The notes under the pieces are model-generated. The model saw only the letters and a list, made by a program, of their open reading frames with translations. It did not search any database and was not told where the DNA came from. The translations under genes and the position numbers were made by a program. DNA of 64,000 bases. Source: an uncultured Lachnospiraceae bacterium. Its GTDB lineage: Bacteria > Bacillota > Clostridia > Lachnospirales > Lachnospiraceae. The stretch's first letter is position 1. Each line of letters opens with the position of its first letter. Shown here one piece after another: positions 35,672-46,300 of this stretch. The stretch is from the NCBI GenBank assembly GCA_910588295.1, contig CAJUQO010000001.1:62001-126000 (forward strand), given 5' to 3'.

Positions 35672-35698
35672 TTAGCACTCATTTCTATCGAGTGCTAG
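35672..35698. promoter_or_regulatory. CIRCE element (HrcA operator) of lon
   Basis: TTAGCACTC-N9-GAGTGCTAG, matching the CIRCE consensus TTAGCACTC-N9-GAGTGCTAA at 17 of 18 positions. It lies 23 nt before the lon start; a weak TTGCAT-N17-TAGAAT promoter is just upstream. HrcA bound here should block lon transcription until heat stress. Confidence 0.93.
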
Positions 35699-35754
35699 TA
35701 TATGGTCTTTTGTATTCTATACCATTTATGCCGAAAATGCAACAGAAAATATGT

Positions 35755-37083
35755 CTATCTTATCCGATATCCTTTTTTCCATGTACCTTTAAGATACCGC
35801 CCTACAAATAAGCCCGACCGGAAGATCCAGTCTAAAAGCATGGCGAGCCATACGCCTATGGCGCCCATCTGCATGTGGATGCCGAAGATTACGCTGAAAC
35901 CGATTCGGAATACGATCATAGAAAAAATTGACACCACCATGGTGTAGCGCACATCATTACAGGCACGCAGCATGTTCGGAAGAACGAAAGACAGAGGCCA
36001 CAGGAAGATGGCTGAACCGTTATGGATCATAATAAGCTGTCTGGCCAACCGGGTTGTCTCCTCACCGAGATTGTAGATGGACAAGATCCAGGGCAGGGTG
36101 AGGAGGATCACAATATTGACGATGGATGCATAGCGATACGTCATACCCAACAATTTTTTTGTATAATAGCGGATCTGGTTCTCGTCTCCCGCCCCCACGC
36201 AGCGGCCGATCACGGATATCATGGCCAGACTGATGGCCTGCCCCACGATACAACCCACAGAATCCAGATTGTTGGCTACACCGTTGGCCGCGATCTGCAC
36301 GGTGCCGAAGCCGGAGATGATACTGACCACCAGCACCCGGCCCAGCTGGAAGATACCGTTCTCAATGCCGCTGGGAATACCGATATACAAAATCCGTTTC
36401 ACTACTGCAGGTTCAAAACGAAATCTCTCCCGGTTCAGATAAATCATATTATTCGGATTTTTCACCAGAATGTACAAGACTACAGCGGCCACAGCCCTGG
36501 AAACCAGGGATGGCACAGCCACACCCGCCACACCCATGTGAAGGCCAAAAATACAGAGGGCATTTCCCGCGATATTGATCCCATTCATGATCAGTGACAC
36601 CTGAAAGGTAACCTTGGAATTACCCATAGCCCGAAACAGAGCCGCACAGCACTGGTATACGGCCAGGAAGGGGAAAGACAGGGCGGAAATCACCAGATAG
36701 ATGATGGCGCTGTCCATGACATCCTGGTCAATGCTGCCGAAAAACAAACGCAGCAGAGGCGTTTTCAGCAAAATACATACCACCGTAACAATAACCGAGA
36801 TCACCCCCGCCGAAACGATGAGCTGGCGTGCCGATGCACAGGCTTTATCCCGTTTGCCCGCCCCCAGATACTGGGATGTCACCACGCTGCCGCCGGTGGC
36901 CAAGGCTGCCAAGATACTGATGATCAGGTTATTGACCATATCTACCAGGGACACCCCCGATATGGCTGCTTCGCCCACCGAAGAGACCATCATCGTGTCG
37001 GCCATGCCCACACAAATGACCAGGGCCTGTTCAAGCAACAGCGGAATGATCAATTTTCTTAAGTTTTCTCCAGAGAAAAGCAT
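35755..37083 (-). CDS. MATE family efflux transporter
   Basis: 442 aa, about 12 membrane helices in two related halves. MVSSVGEAAISGVSLVDMVNNL and LGAGKRDKACASARQ are MATE signatures in the N-half; GIPSGIENGIFQLGRVLVVSIISGFG begins the second. It exports cationic drugs or metabolites using Na+ or H+. The substrate cannot be predicted. A palindrome TGTAAG-CA-CTTACA lies 55 nt upstream. It stands between lon and purB, with no operon partner. Confidence 0.93.
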   Translation of the reverse strand: MLFSGENLRKLIIPLLLEQALVICVGMADTMMVSSVGEAAISGVSLVDMVNNLIISILAALATGGSVVTSQYLGAGKRDKACASARQLIVSAGVISVIVTVVCILLKTPLLRLFFGSIDQDVMDSAIIYLVISALSFPFLAVYQCCAALFRAMGNSKVTFQVSLIMNGINIAGNALCIFGLHMGVAGVAVPSLVSRAVAAVVLYILVKNPNNMIYLNRERFRFEPAVVKRILYIGIPSGIENGIFQLGRVLVVSIISGFGTVQIAANGVANNLDSVGCIVGQAISLAMISVIGRCVGAGDENQIRYYTKKLLGMTYRYASIVNIVILLTLPWILSIYNLGEETTRLARQLIMIHNGSAIFLWPLSFVLPNMLRACNDVRYTMVVSIFSMIVFRIGFSVIFGIHMQMGAIGVWLAMLLDWIFRSGLFVGRYLKGTWKKGYRIR

Positions 37084-37138
37084 TACTATCTTCCTTCTTC
37101 CTTTTTTAATATCTATTCTATCAATCTACTTTCAGCTA

Positions 37139-37152
37139 TGTAAGCACTTACA
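37139..37152. promoter_or_regulatory. Palindrome upstream of MATE gene (cre-like)
   Basis: TGTAAG-CA-CTTACA, 6-bp arms, one base from a symmetrical catabolite-responsive element (TGTAAGCGCTTACA). Either a CcpA site or the operator of an unknown repressor. Confidence 0.3.
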
Positions 37153-37279
37153 CTTCCAAAGTCCATTTATTCTACAGCGAATCGTTACAATTTTCAAGAT
37201 GATCTTCCACCAAAAATTCTTGCGGCGCAAAACAGCAGCCCTGATCACTCAGAGCCGCCGTAAATTCACGCTATAAAAA

Positions 37280-38710
37280 TTATACATTAATGCTGGCCCT
37301 CATGCCCAGCCATTCCCTGTTCTCCTCCAGCGCCGGCCTCACCACCTGGGCGAGAAAAGCTTCCGTCTGTTCCTTTGCCCGGCCTGTGTATTTTGCCGGA
37401 TCCATGGTTTTCTGCAGATCCTCCAGAGACAAATTGAAGGACGGGTCTGCCGCAATCAGTTCCAGAAGGTTATTCTCTTTCCCTTCCACCTTCACATGCT
37501 TTCCTGCTTCCATGGACAGGACGCGGATCTTCTCGTGAAGTTCCTGGCGGTCGCCGCCGGCCTTCACCGCGTCCATCATGATATTTTCTGTCGCCATGAA
37601 AGGCAGCTCGCTCATGAGCCGTTTCTCAATAACTTTAGGATAAACCACCAGCCCGTCCACCACGTTCATGTACAGATCCAGGATACCGTCCACGGCCAGG
37701 AATGCCTCGGGAACGCTGAGGCGTTTATTGGCGGAATCATCCAGGGTACGCTCAAACCACTGGGTGGCGGAGGTGACCATCGGATTTAACACGTCCACCA
37801 TAACATAGCGGGACAGAGAGGCAATGCGCTCGCTGCGCATGGGATTCCTCTTATACGCCATGGCAGAAGAACCAATCTGGGATTTTTCAAAGGGCTCCTC
37901 GATCTCTTTCAGGTGCTGCAAAAGACGGATGTCATTGGAAAACTTGTGGGCGCTGGCAGCGATACCGGCCAGCACATTCACCACACGGGTATCCACCTTG
38001 CGGGAATAGGTCTGCCCCGACACGGGATAGCAGGAGGCAAAGCCCATCTTTTCGGCGATCATCGGGTCAATTTTATCGATGGTCTCCTGGTCGCCGCCGA
38101 ACAGCTCCAGGAAGCTGGCCTGAGTACCCGTAGTACCCTTGCTGCCCAGAAGCTTCATGCTGTCGATCACATGGCACAGATCCTCATAGTCCAGCATCAG
38201 TTCCTGCATCCACAGCGTGGCGCGCTTACCCACCGTAGTGGGCTGGGCCGGCTGGAAATGGGTGAAAGCCAGGGTGGGGAGGGCTTTGTACTCCTCCGCG
38301 AATTTTGCCAGCTCTGCCAGAACGTTTACCAGCTTTTTCTTCACCAGCTTTAAGGCCTCGGTCATCACGATGATATCCGTATTGTCCCCCACATAGCAGG
38401 AGGTAGCCCCCAGATGGATGATGGGCTTGGCCTTTGGGCACTGTACGCCAAAGGCGTAGACATGGGACATTACGTCATGGCGCACCTCCTTCTCCCGGGC
38501 TTTTGCCACATCATAATTGATATCTTCCACGTGGGCCTTCATCTCGTCGATCTGCTCCTGGGTGATATCAAGCCCCAGCTCCTTCTCCGTCTCCGCCAGG
38601 GCGATCCACAGGCGCCTCCAGGTGCGGAATTTCATGTCCGGAGAAAAAATATACTGCATCTCCTTACTGGCATAACGTTCGGACAGCGGGCTTACATATT
38701 TATCACTCAT
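37280..38710 (-). CDS. purB: Adenylosuccinate lyase
   Basis: 476 aa. Removes fumarate from SAICAR and from adenylosuccinate, acting twice in purine synthesis. The superfamily signature is GSSAMAYKRNPMRSER (with the catalytic Ser loop), preceded by TSCYVGDNTDI and LAFTHFQPAQPTTVGKRA. It is the longer purB type found in Clostridia. GGGAGG lies 5-6 nt before the ATG. It starts 26 nt after the purF stop, so purF-purB are co-transcribed. Confidence 0.97.
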   Translation of the reverse strand: MSDKYVSPLSERYASKEMQYIFSPDMKFRTWRRLWIALAETEKELGLDITQEQIDEMKAHVEDINYDVAKAREKEVRHDVMSHVYAFGVQCPKAKPIIHLGATSCYVGDNTDIIVMTEALKLVKKKLVNVLAELAKFAEEYKALPTLAFTHFQPAQPTTVGKRATLWMQELMLDYEDLCHVIDSMKLLGSKGTTGTQASFLELFGGDQETIDKIDPMIAEKMGFASCYPVSGQTYSRKVDTRVVNVLAGIAASAHKFSNDIRLLQHLKEIEEPFEKSQIGSSAMAYKRNPMRSERIASLSRYVMVDVLNPMVTSATQWFERTLDDSANKRLSVPEAFLAVDGILDLYMNVVDGLVVYPKVIEKRLMSELPFMATENIMMDAVKAGGDRQELHEKIRVLSMEAGKHVKVEGKENNLLELIAADPSFNLSLEDLQKTMDPAKYTGRAKEQTEAFLAQVVRPALEENREWLGMRASINV

Positions 38711-38736
38711 AAAAACCTCCCAATATTTTCCTATAA

Positions 38737-40200
38737 TCAGTATTTTTTAACAGAATCCTTTTTATCATATTCTCCCCGTATATCCTCTTTGGGCGGATCA
38801 ATGGGATATTTGCCGGTAAAACAGCCTGTGCAGATGCTTTTTCCCCCGGCCAGTTCCGGAAGCCGCGACAGCTCCAGATAATGCAGGGAATCCGCGCCGA
38901 TGATCCGGCAGATCTCGCCCACGGAACGATTGTACGCGATGAGCTGCTCCCGCACCGGCACATCGGTGCCGAAATAGCAGGGCCATAAGAACGGCGGGGA
39001 ACTGACCATCATATGTACCTCTTTTGCCCCGGCTTCCCGCAGCATAGTCACAATGCGGTTGCTGGTGGTTCCCCGGACGATGGAATCATCAATCAATACG
39101 ATCCGTTTCCCCCGGACCGCCTCACGGAGCACATTCAGTTTGACCTGCACGCTGGACTCCCGGCTGCTCTGCCGGGGCTTGATAAAGGTACGCCCCACAT
39201 AGCTGTTTTTCACAAAGACCGTACCGTAGGGGATGCCGGACTGCAGCGCGTAACCCATGGCGGCGGCATTGCCAGACTCGGGCACCCCCGCCACCAGATC
39301 CGCCTCCACCGGCGCGTCCATAGCCAGAAACTTACCTGCCAGAATACGGGAATCATACACGCTCCTGCCCTCCAGGCGACTGTCCAGACGAGCAAAATAG
39401 ATGTACTCAAAAATGCAGCGGGCCCTGTCCTTCTCCGCCAGACACATGCTCCTGTCCGAAGCAATATGCCCGTTTTTATCGATCGTGACCACTTCGCCCG
39501 GCTCCACATCCCGGATAAACTCGGCGCCCACCGTATCCAGGGCGCAGCTCTCGGAGCAGAGGATATAGGCATTGTCCCGTCTGCCGATACACAGAGGCCG
39601 GAAACCCTGGGGATCACGCACACCCATCAGCTTTCTAGGGGAAGCCACCACCAGGGAGTACGCACCTTTCAACTTCCTGGCCGCCCGGATCACGGCCTCC
39701 TCGGCGCTCTTCGCCTTCACCCTCTCTCTGGCAATATGGTAAGCGATGATCTCCGTGTCAATCGTCGTCTGGAAAATGGCCCCTCCGTACTCCAGCTCCC
39801 GCCGAAGCTCCGGGGTATTAATCAGATTGCCGTTGTGGGCCAGGGCCAGGGTTCCCTTGACATAATTAAGCACCAGCGGCTGGGCGTTCTCCCTGGTAGA
39901 TGCCCCCGCCGTGGAATAGCGCACATGGCCCACGCCGATATTTCCTTTCAGACCCTCCAGATGTTCCGGAGCGAACACCTCGTTCACCAGGCCCATACCC
40001 TTGTGGGCCCTGACCACGTTGGGACCGTCCGTATCACTGACCGCGATCCCGCAGCTCTCCTGCCCCCGGTGCTGCAGGGCCATCAGCCCATAATAGATCG
40101 TGGAGGCCACATCTTTGCCGTCCAAGTCGTAAATCCCAAACACCCCGCACTCCTCGCCGGGCTTATCCGTATCTTCCCAAGTCTCATATTCTGTCTGCAT
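38737..40200 (-). CDS. purF: Amidophosphoribosyltransferase
   Basis: 487 aa. Commits PRPP to purine synthesis using glutamine. It carries a propeptide of 17 residues before the nucleophile Cys in GEECGVFGIYD, so self-processing is expected, as in Bacillus PurF. The glutaminase domain has LQHRGQESCGIA and HNGNLINT. The PRTase loop is VLIDDSIVRGTTSNRIV. ICTGCFTG near the end supplies iron-sulfur cluster Cys as in the Bacillus enzyme, an oxygen-sensitive stability switch. The start is ATG 40200; a TTG at 40206 is nearly as well placed from AGAGAGG. Confidence 0.96.
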   Translation of the reverse strand: MQTEYETWEDTDKPGEECGVFGIYDLDGKDVASTIYYGLMALQHRGQESCGIAVSDTDGPNVVRAHKGMGLVNEVFAPEHLEGLKGNIGVGHVRYSTAGASTRENAQPLVLNYVKGTLALAHNGNLINTPELRRELEYGGAIFQTTIDTEIIAYHIARERVKAKSAEEAVIRAARKLKGAYSLVVASPRKLMGVRDPQGFRPLCIGRRDNAYILCSESCALDTVGAEFIRDVEPGEVVTIDKNGHIASDRSMCLAEKDRARCIFEYIYFARLDSRLEGRSVYDSRILAGKFLAMDAPVEADLVAGVPESGNAAAMGYALQSGIPYGTVFVKNSYVGRTFIKPRQSSRESSVQVKLNVLREAVRGKRIVLIDDSIVRGTTSNRIVTMLREAGAKEVHMMVSSPPFLWPCYFGTDVPVREQLIAYNRSVGEICRIIGADSLHYLELSRLPELAGGKSICTGCFTGKYPIDPPKEDIRGEYDKKDSVKKY

Positions 40201-40297
40201 CGTCAACCGGACCTCTCTCTAATCTGCCTGTCTCACATATTATCTGTACGATTGCGCCTGCCGCAGCGTCCGGCACAAATCAAGCAACACAAAACAA

Positions 40298-40333
40298 ATT
40301 TACCGCAGCGCTTTTACGCACTCTGCGGTAAAT
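40298..40333 (-). terminator. Hairpin terminator between purC and purF
   Basis: ATTTACCGCAG (40298-40308) and CTGCGGTAAAT (40323-40333), an 11-bp perfect stem, followed leftward by TTGTTTTG. It probably reduces read-through from purC into purF, or acts as an attenuator. Confidence 0.7.
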
Positions 40334-40350
40334 CCCAAAAAAATACCCGT

Positions 40351-41061
40351 TTAAGCCAGCCCCAGCCGCTTAAATACCTCGTTGTATGCCTCTTCCACAT
40401 TTCCGAGATCCCTGCGGAAACGGTCCTTATCCAGTTTTTCATTGGTATTCACATCCCACAGCCTGCAGGTGTCCGGAGAAACCTCATCGGCCAGAATGAT
40501 CGTACCGTCGGGCAGACGTCCGAACTCGATCTTGAAATCGATCAGTTTCATACCCGCATTCAGGAAATAGGCTTTCATGATCTCATTGATCTTCAGGGTA
40601 TAGGAGCGGATTGTCTCAATCTCCTCCTTCTTCGCCAAGCCCAGGGCCAGGGCGTAATCGTCATTGATAAAAGGATCGCCCAGATCGTCGTCCTTGTAGC
40701 TGAACTCCACAATGGGGCAAAGGAGCTGACGCCCTTCTTCCACGCCCATTCTCTTGGAAAAGCTTCCGGCGGCCACGTTTCTCACGATCACCTCCAGCGG
40801 AACGATCTCCACTTTCTTGACCGCTGTCTCTCTGTCGCTCAGCTCCTCCACCAGATGGGTCGGAATCCCTTCCTTTTCGATCAGCCTGAATACATGATTG
40901 GTCATACGGTTGTTGACAACACCCTTGCCCACGATCGTGCCCTTTTTCTCGCCGTTAAATGCCGTGGCATCATCTTTGTAATCCACAATCACAATGCCCT
41001 CCACATCCGTGGCAAATACTTTTTTGGCTTTTCCCTCGTAAAGCTGCTCCAGTTTTTTCAT
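40351..41061 (-). CDS. purC: SAICAR synthetase
   Basis: 236 aa. Joins CAIR and aspartate with ATP. It begins [17 protein letters not shown] and has [60 protein letters not shown], all diagnostic. Its product is cleaved by PurB, encoded two genes downstream. A hairpin terminator separates it from purF. No purine riboswitch was recognised in its 145-nt leader. Confidence 0.97.
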   Translation of the reverse strand: MKKLEQLYEGKAKKVFATDVEGIVIVDYKDDATAFNGEKKGTIVGKGVVNNRMTNHVFRLIEKEGIPTHLVEELSDRETAVKKVEIVPLEVIVRNVAAGSFSKRMGVEEGRQLLCPIVEFSYKDDDLGDPFINDDYALALGLAKKEEIETIRSYTLKINEIMKAYFLNAGMKLIDFKIEFGRLPDGTIILADEVSPDTCRLWDVNTNEKLDKDRFRRDLGNVEEAYNEVFKRLGLA

Positions 41062-41206
41062 GATAACCGCCTTTCTCTCGTATATACATTTAAAGAATTA
41101 CCATTTATAAAATTCGGAGATATTATAGCCCAGGCCTCCGTCGAAAAGCAAGATGACAATAGCCGAATTTTCGCCGGATTTTTCCGCTTTCCTCGTGAAG
41201 TCTGCA

Positions 41207-42043
41207 TTAAAAACCTGTGTTTCTGTGATACCCGTCGGTGAGTTCCGCCAGGAAATGATCCATTTCCTCCTCGTATTCCCGCTGTCTGCCCTGCTTTTTG
41301 TGCTCCAGGATCCCCGCGTAACGCTCCCCGGACCGAGTCTGCCACAGAGAATCCCTGGTCTCCTCGATCTTCTGCTTTAGCTCCGCCAAAATCTTGTCCT
41401 CGACGCCGAGCTTTGCGGCCTCCTCGTCCATTCCCTTCTCATCCCCGGCCATATACACGGCCGTTAAATAGCTCCGCAGCACCGACTGGGTAGACAGGTA
41501 CTCCCAGGCTTTGCGGAAACACTCTTTCGCCTCATCCATTTGCAGCAGCCGGGCATAGGCGCAGCCCATATTATGGTACACGCTGCCGGTGAACTGGCTG
41601 CCGGTGATATCCTTCCCCTGCATGGACAGACAGGTACGGTAAACCTGAACCGCATTCATGTATTTCTCATGGCCAAACAGATAGTCGCCCTTGATTTTCT
41701 GTTTCGTCACCCGGGGCTGGGACTCAAACTGGTTCAGCCGGACGCTAAACATGCGAAACTCCTCGTGGGACAGGTAGTGGATCTCTTTGAAAACAGGAAG
41801 GATCACGGCGCTGACCGACGCCTCCTGATCGAGAAGCTGCATCATACGCCGGGCCAGCACATCCATGCTCAGCTCGTCCCGCAGCCAGTAGCACAGCTGT
41901 TCATTCAATATACTTTCGTCCAGCAGGTAAATATTATGATACAGATAGAAGCACAGCTCCTCAATGGAATAGATATTCACACTGATATTTTCTATATAAA
42001 AGGGGATCTCACTCCTTTTTGTCTTGCACAGAATATAACTCAT
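41207..42043 (-). CDS. TPR-like protein linked to DUF5716/DUF5717
   Basis: 278 aa, no signal or membrane segment. The middle and C-terminal parts are helical repeats: GDYLFGHEKYMNAVQVYRTCL and GSVYHNMGCAYARLLQMDEAKECFRKAWEY are tetratricopeptide-type hairpins. The N-terminus (YSIEELCFYLYHNIYLLDESILNEQLCYWLRDEL) is a distinct conserved domain. The end is Glu/Lys-rich coiled coil. It starts 19 nt after the DUF5716 stop with AGAGAGG upstream, so it is the third gene of a unit with DUF5717 and DUF5716. It is likely an adaptor of that complex; function unknown. Confidence 0.75.
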   Translation of the reverse strand: MSYILCKTKRSEIPFYIENISVNIYSIEELCFYLYHNIYLLDESILNEQLCYWLRDELSMDVLARRMMQLLDQEASVSAVILPVFKEIHYLSHEEFRMFSVRLNQFESQPRVTKQKIKGDYLFGHEKYMNAVQVYRTCLSMQGKDITGSQFTGSVYHNMGCAYARLLQMDEAKECFRKAWEYLSTQSVLRSYLTAVYMAGDEKGMDEEAAKLGVEDKILAELKQKIEETRDSLWQTRSGERYAGILEHKKQGRQREYEEEMDHFLAELTDGYHRNTGF

Positions 42044-42062
42044 GTCGCCTCTCTCCCTGTCG

Positions 42063-43307
42063 TCAATTGATCATAGTCTCCTGCCAGACCTTTCCACTGG
42101 AAGGGTACAGATCCCCAAATCCCAGATCCGTCACCCGTATCTGCATCTGCCGGGCCGACGTAAACTCCAGGTGCACCGCCAGCCGGGTAGCCTTCGGCGG
42201 CCTCTCCGGCAGACCAGGAAGCTTCATGCCGATCACTCGCCTGTCCTTGGCGCTCATCTCCCCCACCACCAGTTTCAGGCTGTCCTCGCCGTCCAGCAGC
42301 AGCTCGCACTCCGCCACCGCATCATACCAGTTAATGCCGCCGAACACCAGAGGATAGTAGCCCTTTACGCCGTTGATCAGCATATCCATACCCACATTAT
42401 GGCGCACCATATCCTTGCCCATATACAGATAGGCTTTCAGCCGCCTGTCCTCCACCCTCTCTCGGGCCGCCTGACAGGCTCCCCGGGCATAGAGATCATC
42501 GCCGGAAAAGATTTTTCGCTGTGACTTGCCCAAAAGCGCCACCGATTTCTTCGCCCAGTCCCGGGAAAATCCCTCGCCCACCAGGTACACAGCGGCATAA
42601 ACGCCGTTGTCCAGCGACTGGCTGATCAGATCACAGAATTCCTCATCCCTTTTTGCGGGCTCCTCGCTGAGTACCGTTCTCTGGCCCGCCACATAGGATA
42701 CCATAGCCGGGCGGGTCTTCTGATCCACGTCCAGCCGGGCAAAAGATACTTCCTGATTCTCAAAAACAAACAGGCCTACTTTCCGTCCCCTGTTTTCCAC
42801 CCGGTTAGAAAAGGTCTCATAGAAAAAGCTCTCCTCATAAGCCTGTACCGAACAGCGCTCCGGCTTAAAGCCCAGGCACCGGTAAGCCGCCCGGACATTG
42901 TCCACCAGGGTCTTGGATACCCTGGGAGCCGTCAACATAAAGGAGGTGATCCGCCCCAGAGGATTGCTCAGCCCCAAAAGGCGCAGGGATTCCCGGATGA
43001 ACACGGCCAGCAGCTCGCCGGGCTCATATTCCTTTCCCGCCACAGGCGTGGCTTCCCGGCCCTGGCACAGTCCATACAGATTTCCCACAAAGCTTTCCCC
43101 CTTCTGGGAAGAAAAATATTCGGCCTCCGGCCCGAAATGCCAGTTTTGCCCGTCCGACGTACTGATACAGTTCGGAAAAGAAGTGTCGGGATTACCCACT
43201 TTCACGGGCAGGGACACGGCTTCATCACTCTGGCGGTTGTAATAACAGATCTGGGAGGATGTCCTGCCAAACTCAAAACCCAGAAGTATATTTCTTGTCT
43301 CGTTCAT
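42063..43307 (-). CDS. DUF5716 family protein (Hsp70/actin-like ATPase fold)
   Basis: 414 aa. NILLGFEFGRTSSQICYYNR resembles the phosphate-1 loop of the actin/Hsp70 superfamily, SFMLTAPRVSKTLVDNVRAAYRCLGF the Hsp70-like connector, and VGLFVFENQEVSFARL the second phosphate loop. AVYLVGEGFSRDW resembles the adenosine motif. The C-terminal ~100 residues (INWYDAVAECELLLDGED) are beta-rich, as in a substrate-binding domain. Lachnospiraceae encode this family next to DUF5717; no role is established. The start has GGAGG and follows the DUF5717 stop by 11 nt. Confidence 0.8.
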   Translation of the reverse strand: MNETRNILLGFEFGRTSSQICYYNRQSDEAVSLPVKVGNPDTSFPNCISTSDGQNWHFGPEAEYFSSQKGESFVGNLYGLCQGREATPVAGKEYEPGELLAVFIRESLRLLGLSNPLGRITSFMLTAPRVSKTLVDNVRAAYRCLGFKPERCSVQAYEESFFYETFSNRVENRGRKVGLFVFENQEVSFARLDVDQKTRPAMVSYVAGQRTVLSEEPAKRDEEFCDLISQSLDNGVYAAVYLVGEGFSRDWAKKSVALLGKSQRKIFSGDDLYARGACQAARERVEDRRLKAYLYMGKDMVRHNVGMDMLINGVKGYYPLVFGGINWYDAVAECELLLDGEDSLKLVVGEMSAKDRRVIGMKLPGLPERPPKATRLAVHLEFTSARQMQIRVTDLGFGDLYPSSGKVWQETMIN

Positions 43308-43318
43308 CCCTCCGCCTC

Positions 43319-46300
43319 CTACAGAATCGTAAATATCTGCTCACTCAAAGTATCCTGTTTCAGATAATCCAGCATCAGCTTATCTGTTTCTTCCTGCCTT
43401 TTCAGCTGGCGGGAAGCCAGTATCCGGTTCAGCATCTGGTATTTTGTATATCCGTCCACCTCCACCTGCTCCCGGACTGCCTGGCGCATCTCGGTACGGA
43501 TCCGTTCCTTCCCGTGCTCCCTGACCAGATAATACTCTACAGTTTCCCCGTAAAACAACAGAAATTCTTTTACAAATATGCCCTGGAACATATCTTTCAT
43601 GGGTTCGCAGCGAAATTCCTCGCTGCCCGCCCCGCCCCGTACCAGACGGTAGTAGATCGTGATTTTATCGCCGGGACTGGCCTTTTCCTCAATAAACAGC
43701 CGATCCTCCAGCTGGTAAGCCTGAATCAGCTCCGGCGGCAGCTCCTGGTAAAACGAAAAGCGGATGCCGTGTCTGTGCAGCCAGTCAAGCTGAACACGCA
43801 CCATCTCCCGCTGCCTGTCATCCATCTCCGAACGATACGTATAATCTTTCAAAACAGCCAGGCGGCAGATCGGATTGCAGTCCTCCTTCTCCTCCACCAG
43901 ACGCTCCAACTGGCTGCCGATGCGGTTCGGCATGGCATCATCTGCCATAAACCAGTTGAATGCGCAGTAAACCAGAAAAGATTCCACCACCATCCGGCTG
44001 GTCTCCCCTCTCTGGTAGCTCTTGAGGATCTTCTCGGGATCCCGCAGAGGACGCCGCACATACATAGACAGAATCAACAGCTCCTCATCCATGGGTTTGG
44101 AATCCACATTTTTGTCCGGCAGCCTGTCCCGGATATCATTCATCACTGACAGCGGACCCACATAATTGTCCCGCAAATAAGTCAGGATAGCCGTATTCAC
44201 CTTATTTTTCCCGAACAATTCAAAAGCCAGACAGATCAGCTCATCATTCTCCGCGTAGTGGGTCTCTTCTATGATCCGTGTGCACAGCGTATACAGATGC
44301 CGGATATCAATATGCTCATACCCGTATTTGGTGACGATATCAAATGCCTCCGTATACATCCGCCTCTGCATCAGAGCCCGTATCACAAGGGGCTTATTCC
44401 TCTTGGCAAACTCATCCTCCAGAATCAGTTTCAGCACCTTCTCCGGCATCTCTTCCTTGTCATGCTTTGTATAATATTCCAGCACCCTGGTTCCGGCCAT
44501 AAAACGGCATTCCCCAATGAACCTGTCATCCTCCGCGATGCGCAGGAAGCTGGCCAGATTGTCCTTCGATACCGGCATTTTCTCCAGCCGGGGCGCCATG
44601 CTGTGCACCAGCAGGCCGAAAGAACGGGCATCCTCCGCCTGACAGGCAGCCACATAATGATCGCAGTCCATCAACCGCTGCCTCTCACACGGTACCGTGA
44701 CACCGTAGCGGCGCTTCATTCCATCCTCAAACAGAATCTCCTCATCCTCCGTGTAAAGCTGTACAAAAGCCTGTCCGTCCCGCATCGGGTAGACTGCCTC
44801 CTGACACAGATAAGGACTCACCACCGCCACCTGGCGGATCTTTTTGTCTGCACAGACAATTTTCTGGGTGAACATTACGCCGGATATGGCCTCCGCCATC
44901 CTCTGCCCCGTGATCCGCCGGATAAACTCCTGATAGATCAGGGCATAATCTTCATTCATCCTTCCTTTATCCAGCTGTTCCAGCGCAAACCGCCCCATAG
45001 CCTCCCGGTAACTCATATATGTCACCTTGTCCGTCTCCTGATTGCGGATCACGTTAGCATAGACAAACGCTTTCTGGCTATCGGAAAGCCTGTTATTGTA
45101 CACAAAATACAGACGGATTACCTGGGGGAACACCTCGGTGAAAGGCATCTGCATGGTCTCGATATAGTACTCATACAGGCCGGTCATGCGGATCTGCTCC
45201 TCCACAGCCAGGGCGTACCAGCGGAAATATTCCTTTCGCTCCGGCCGCTCCATCATCACCAGGCGCACGATGGCTGTCAGCACCTCCCTGTCCGGCTTCA
45301 CATCATAGCAGGCGCATAAAACCCTGTAGACAATGGGCCGAAAACGCTTCTCATGCTGGGCCAGGCAGGCTGTCTTGACCGCCATCTCCTCTGTCAGCCG
45401 CCCCGCATGGATCGCAAAAAGAAGAGTATGCAAGATCATTGGGGAGAGTTTTTTCAGCTGATTGATATCGCGGTGTATGATTTTCCACACCGCCATATAA
45501 AAGTAGGGGCTGATGCAGTCCATCTGCTCCATCTTTTCCAGTTCCAGCATCCGACGGGTATCCGTAAACTCCGGGTTCTCCTCCAGCCACACCCATAGCA
45601 GGGGAAAACTGTCCAGGTTTCTCTCATGGAGACTGTAAAGCCGTTCCCGGATATCCTCCTGAACACCTAAAAGCCCCACCTTTTTCTTCATATAGAGGGC
45701 CAGTCCCTCCAGTTCCCCTTCGTCATCACCAAATACGGTCTCTTTCAGGGGCCAACAGGCAGCCACCGCTTCCGCCATCTCCCGGTTTTCGTGGTGCAGC
45801 ATGGTCAGATAGAGGTACTGGGCCGGCTGCATACGTCCCTGATTCTCAATCTCCCGCAGACAGTCCACGGTATTCTCTTTCCACCGGGCCGCGTCGATGC
45901 TTTCCATACAATAGGCGAGGAGCTGGCGATTCAGAAAAACTTCCTCTTTCTTTCTTCTGGCCGCCTCCGCATCCCGTGTACCCTGAGCCGTAACCGTCAG
46001 CACATAGACCAGCGTACCGTAGACCGTATGGATAAAAATACGCCCATAGTTCCTGCCCTTCCGCAGACGCTCCCTGCGCACTACATACTCCAGGCCATAG
46101 GCGCTGCCGATAAAATCCTCCGAAGTAATGACCTTTTTTTCTACCTGGATGAAATCTCCCTCGATCTCAATCTCCATACGGACATAACCCCAGGTATTTT
46201 TATAAATATAGAGTGTATCTTTCTGAGAACGCTTCACATCGTCAAATATTTTCTCATCCCGGTCGATGCGCAGACTGACAGCTTCTTTTTTGCCCGCCGC

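Noticed and set aside
41062-41206. Purine riboswitch before purC
   Set aside because: No pairing of conserved loops or core motif recognised in this short leader.
39013-41241. 742-aa rightward ORF across purF and purC
   Set aside because: Antisense of two certain purine genes; no ribosome site or recognisable domain.
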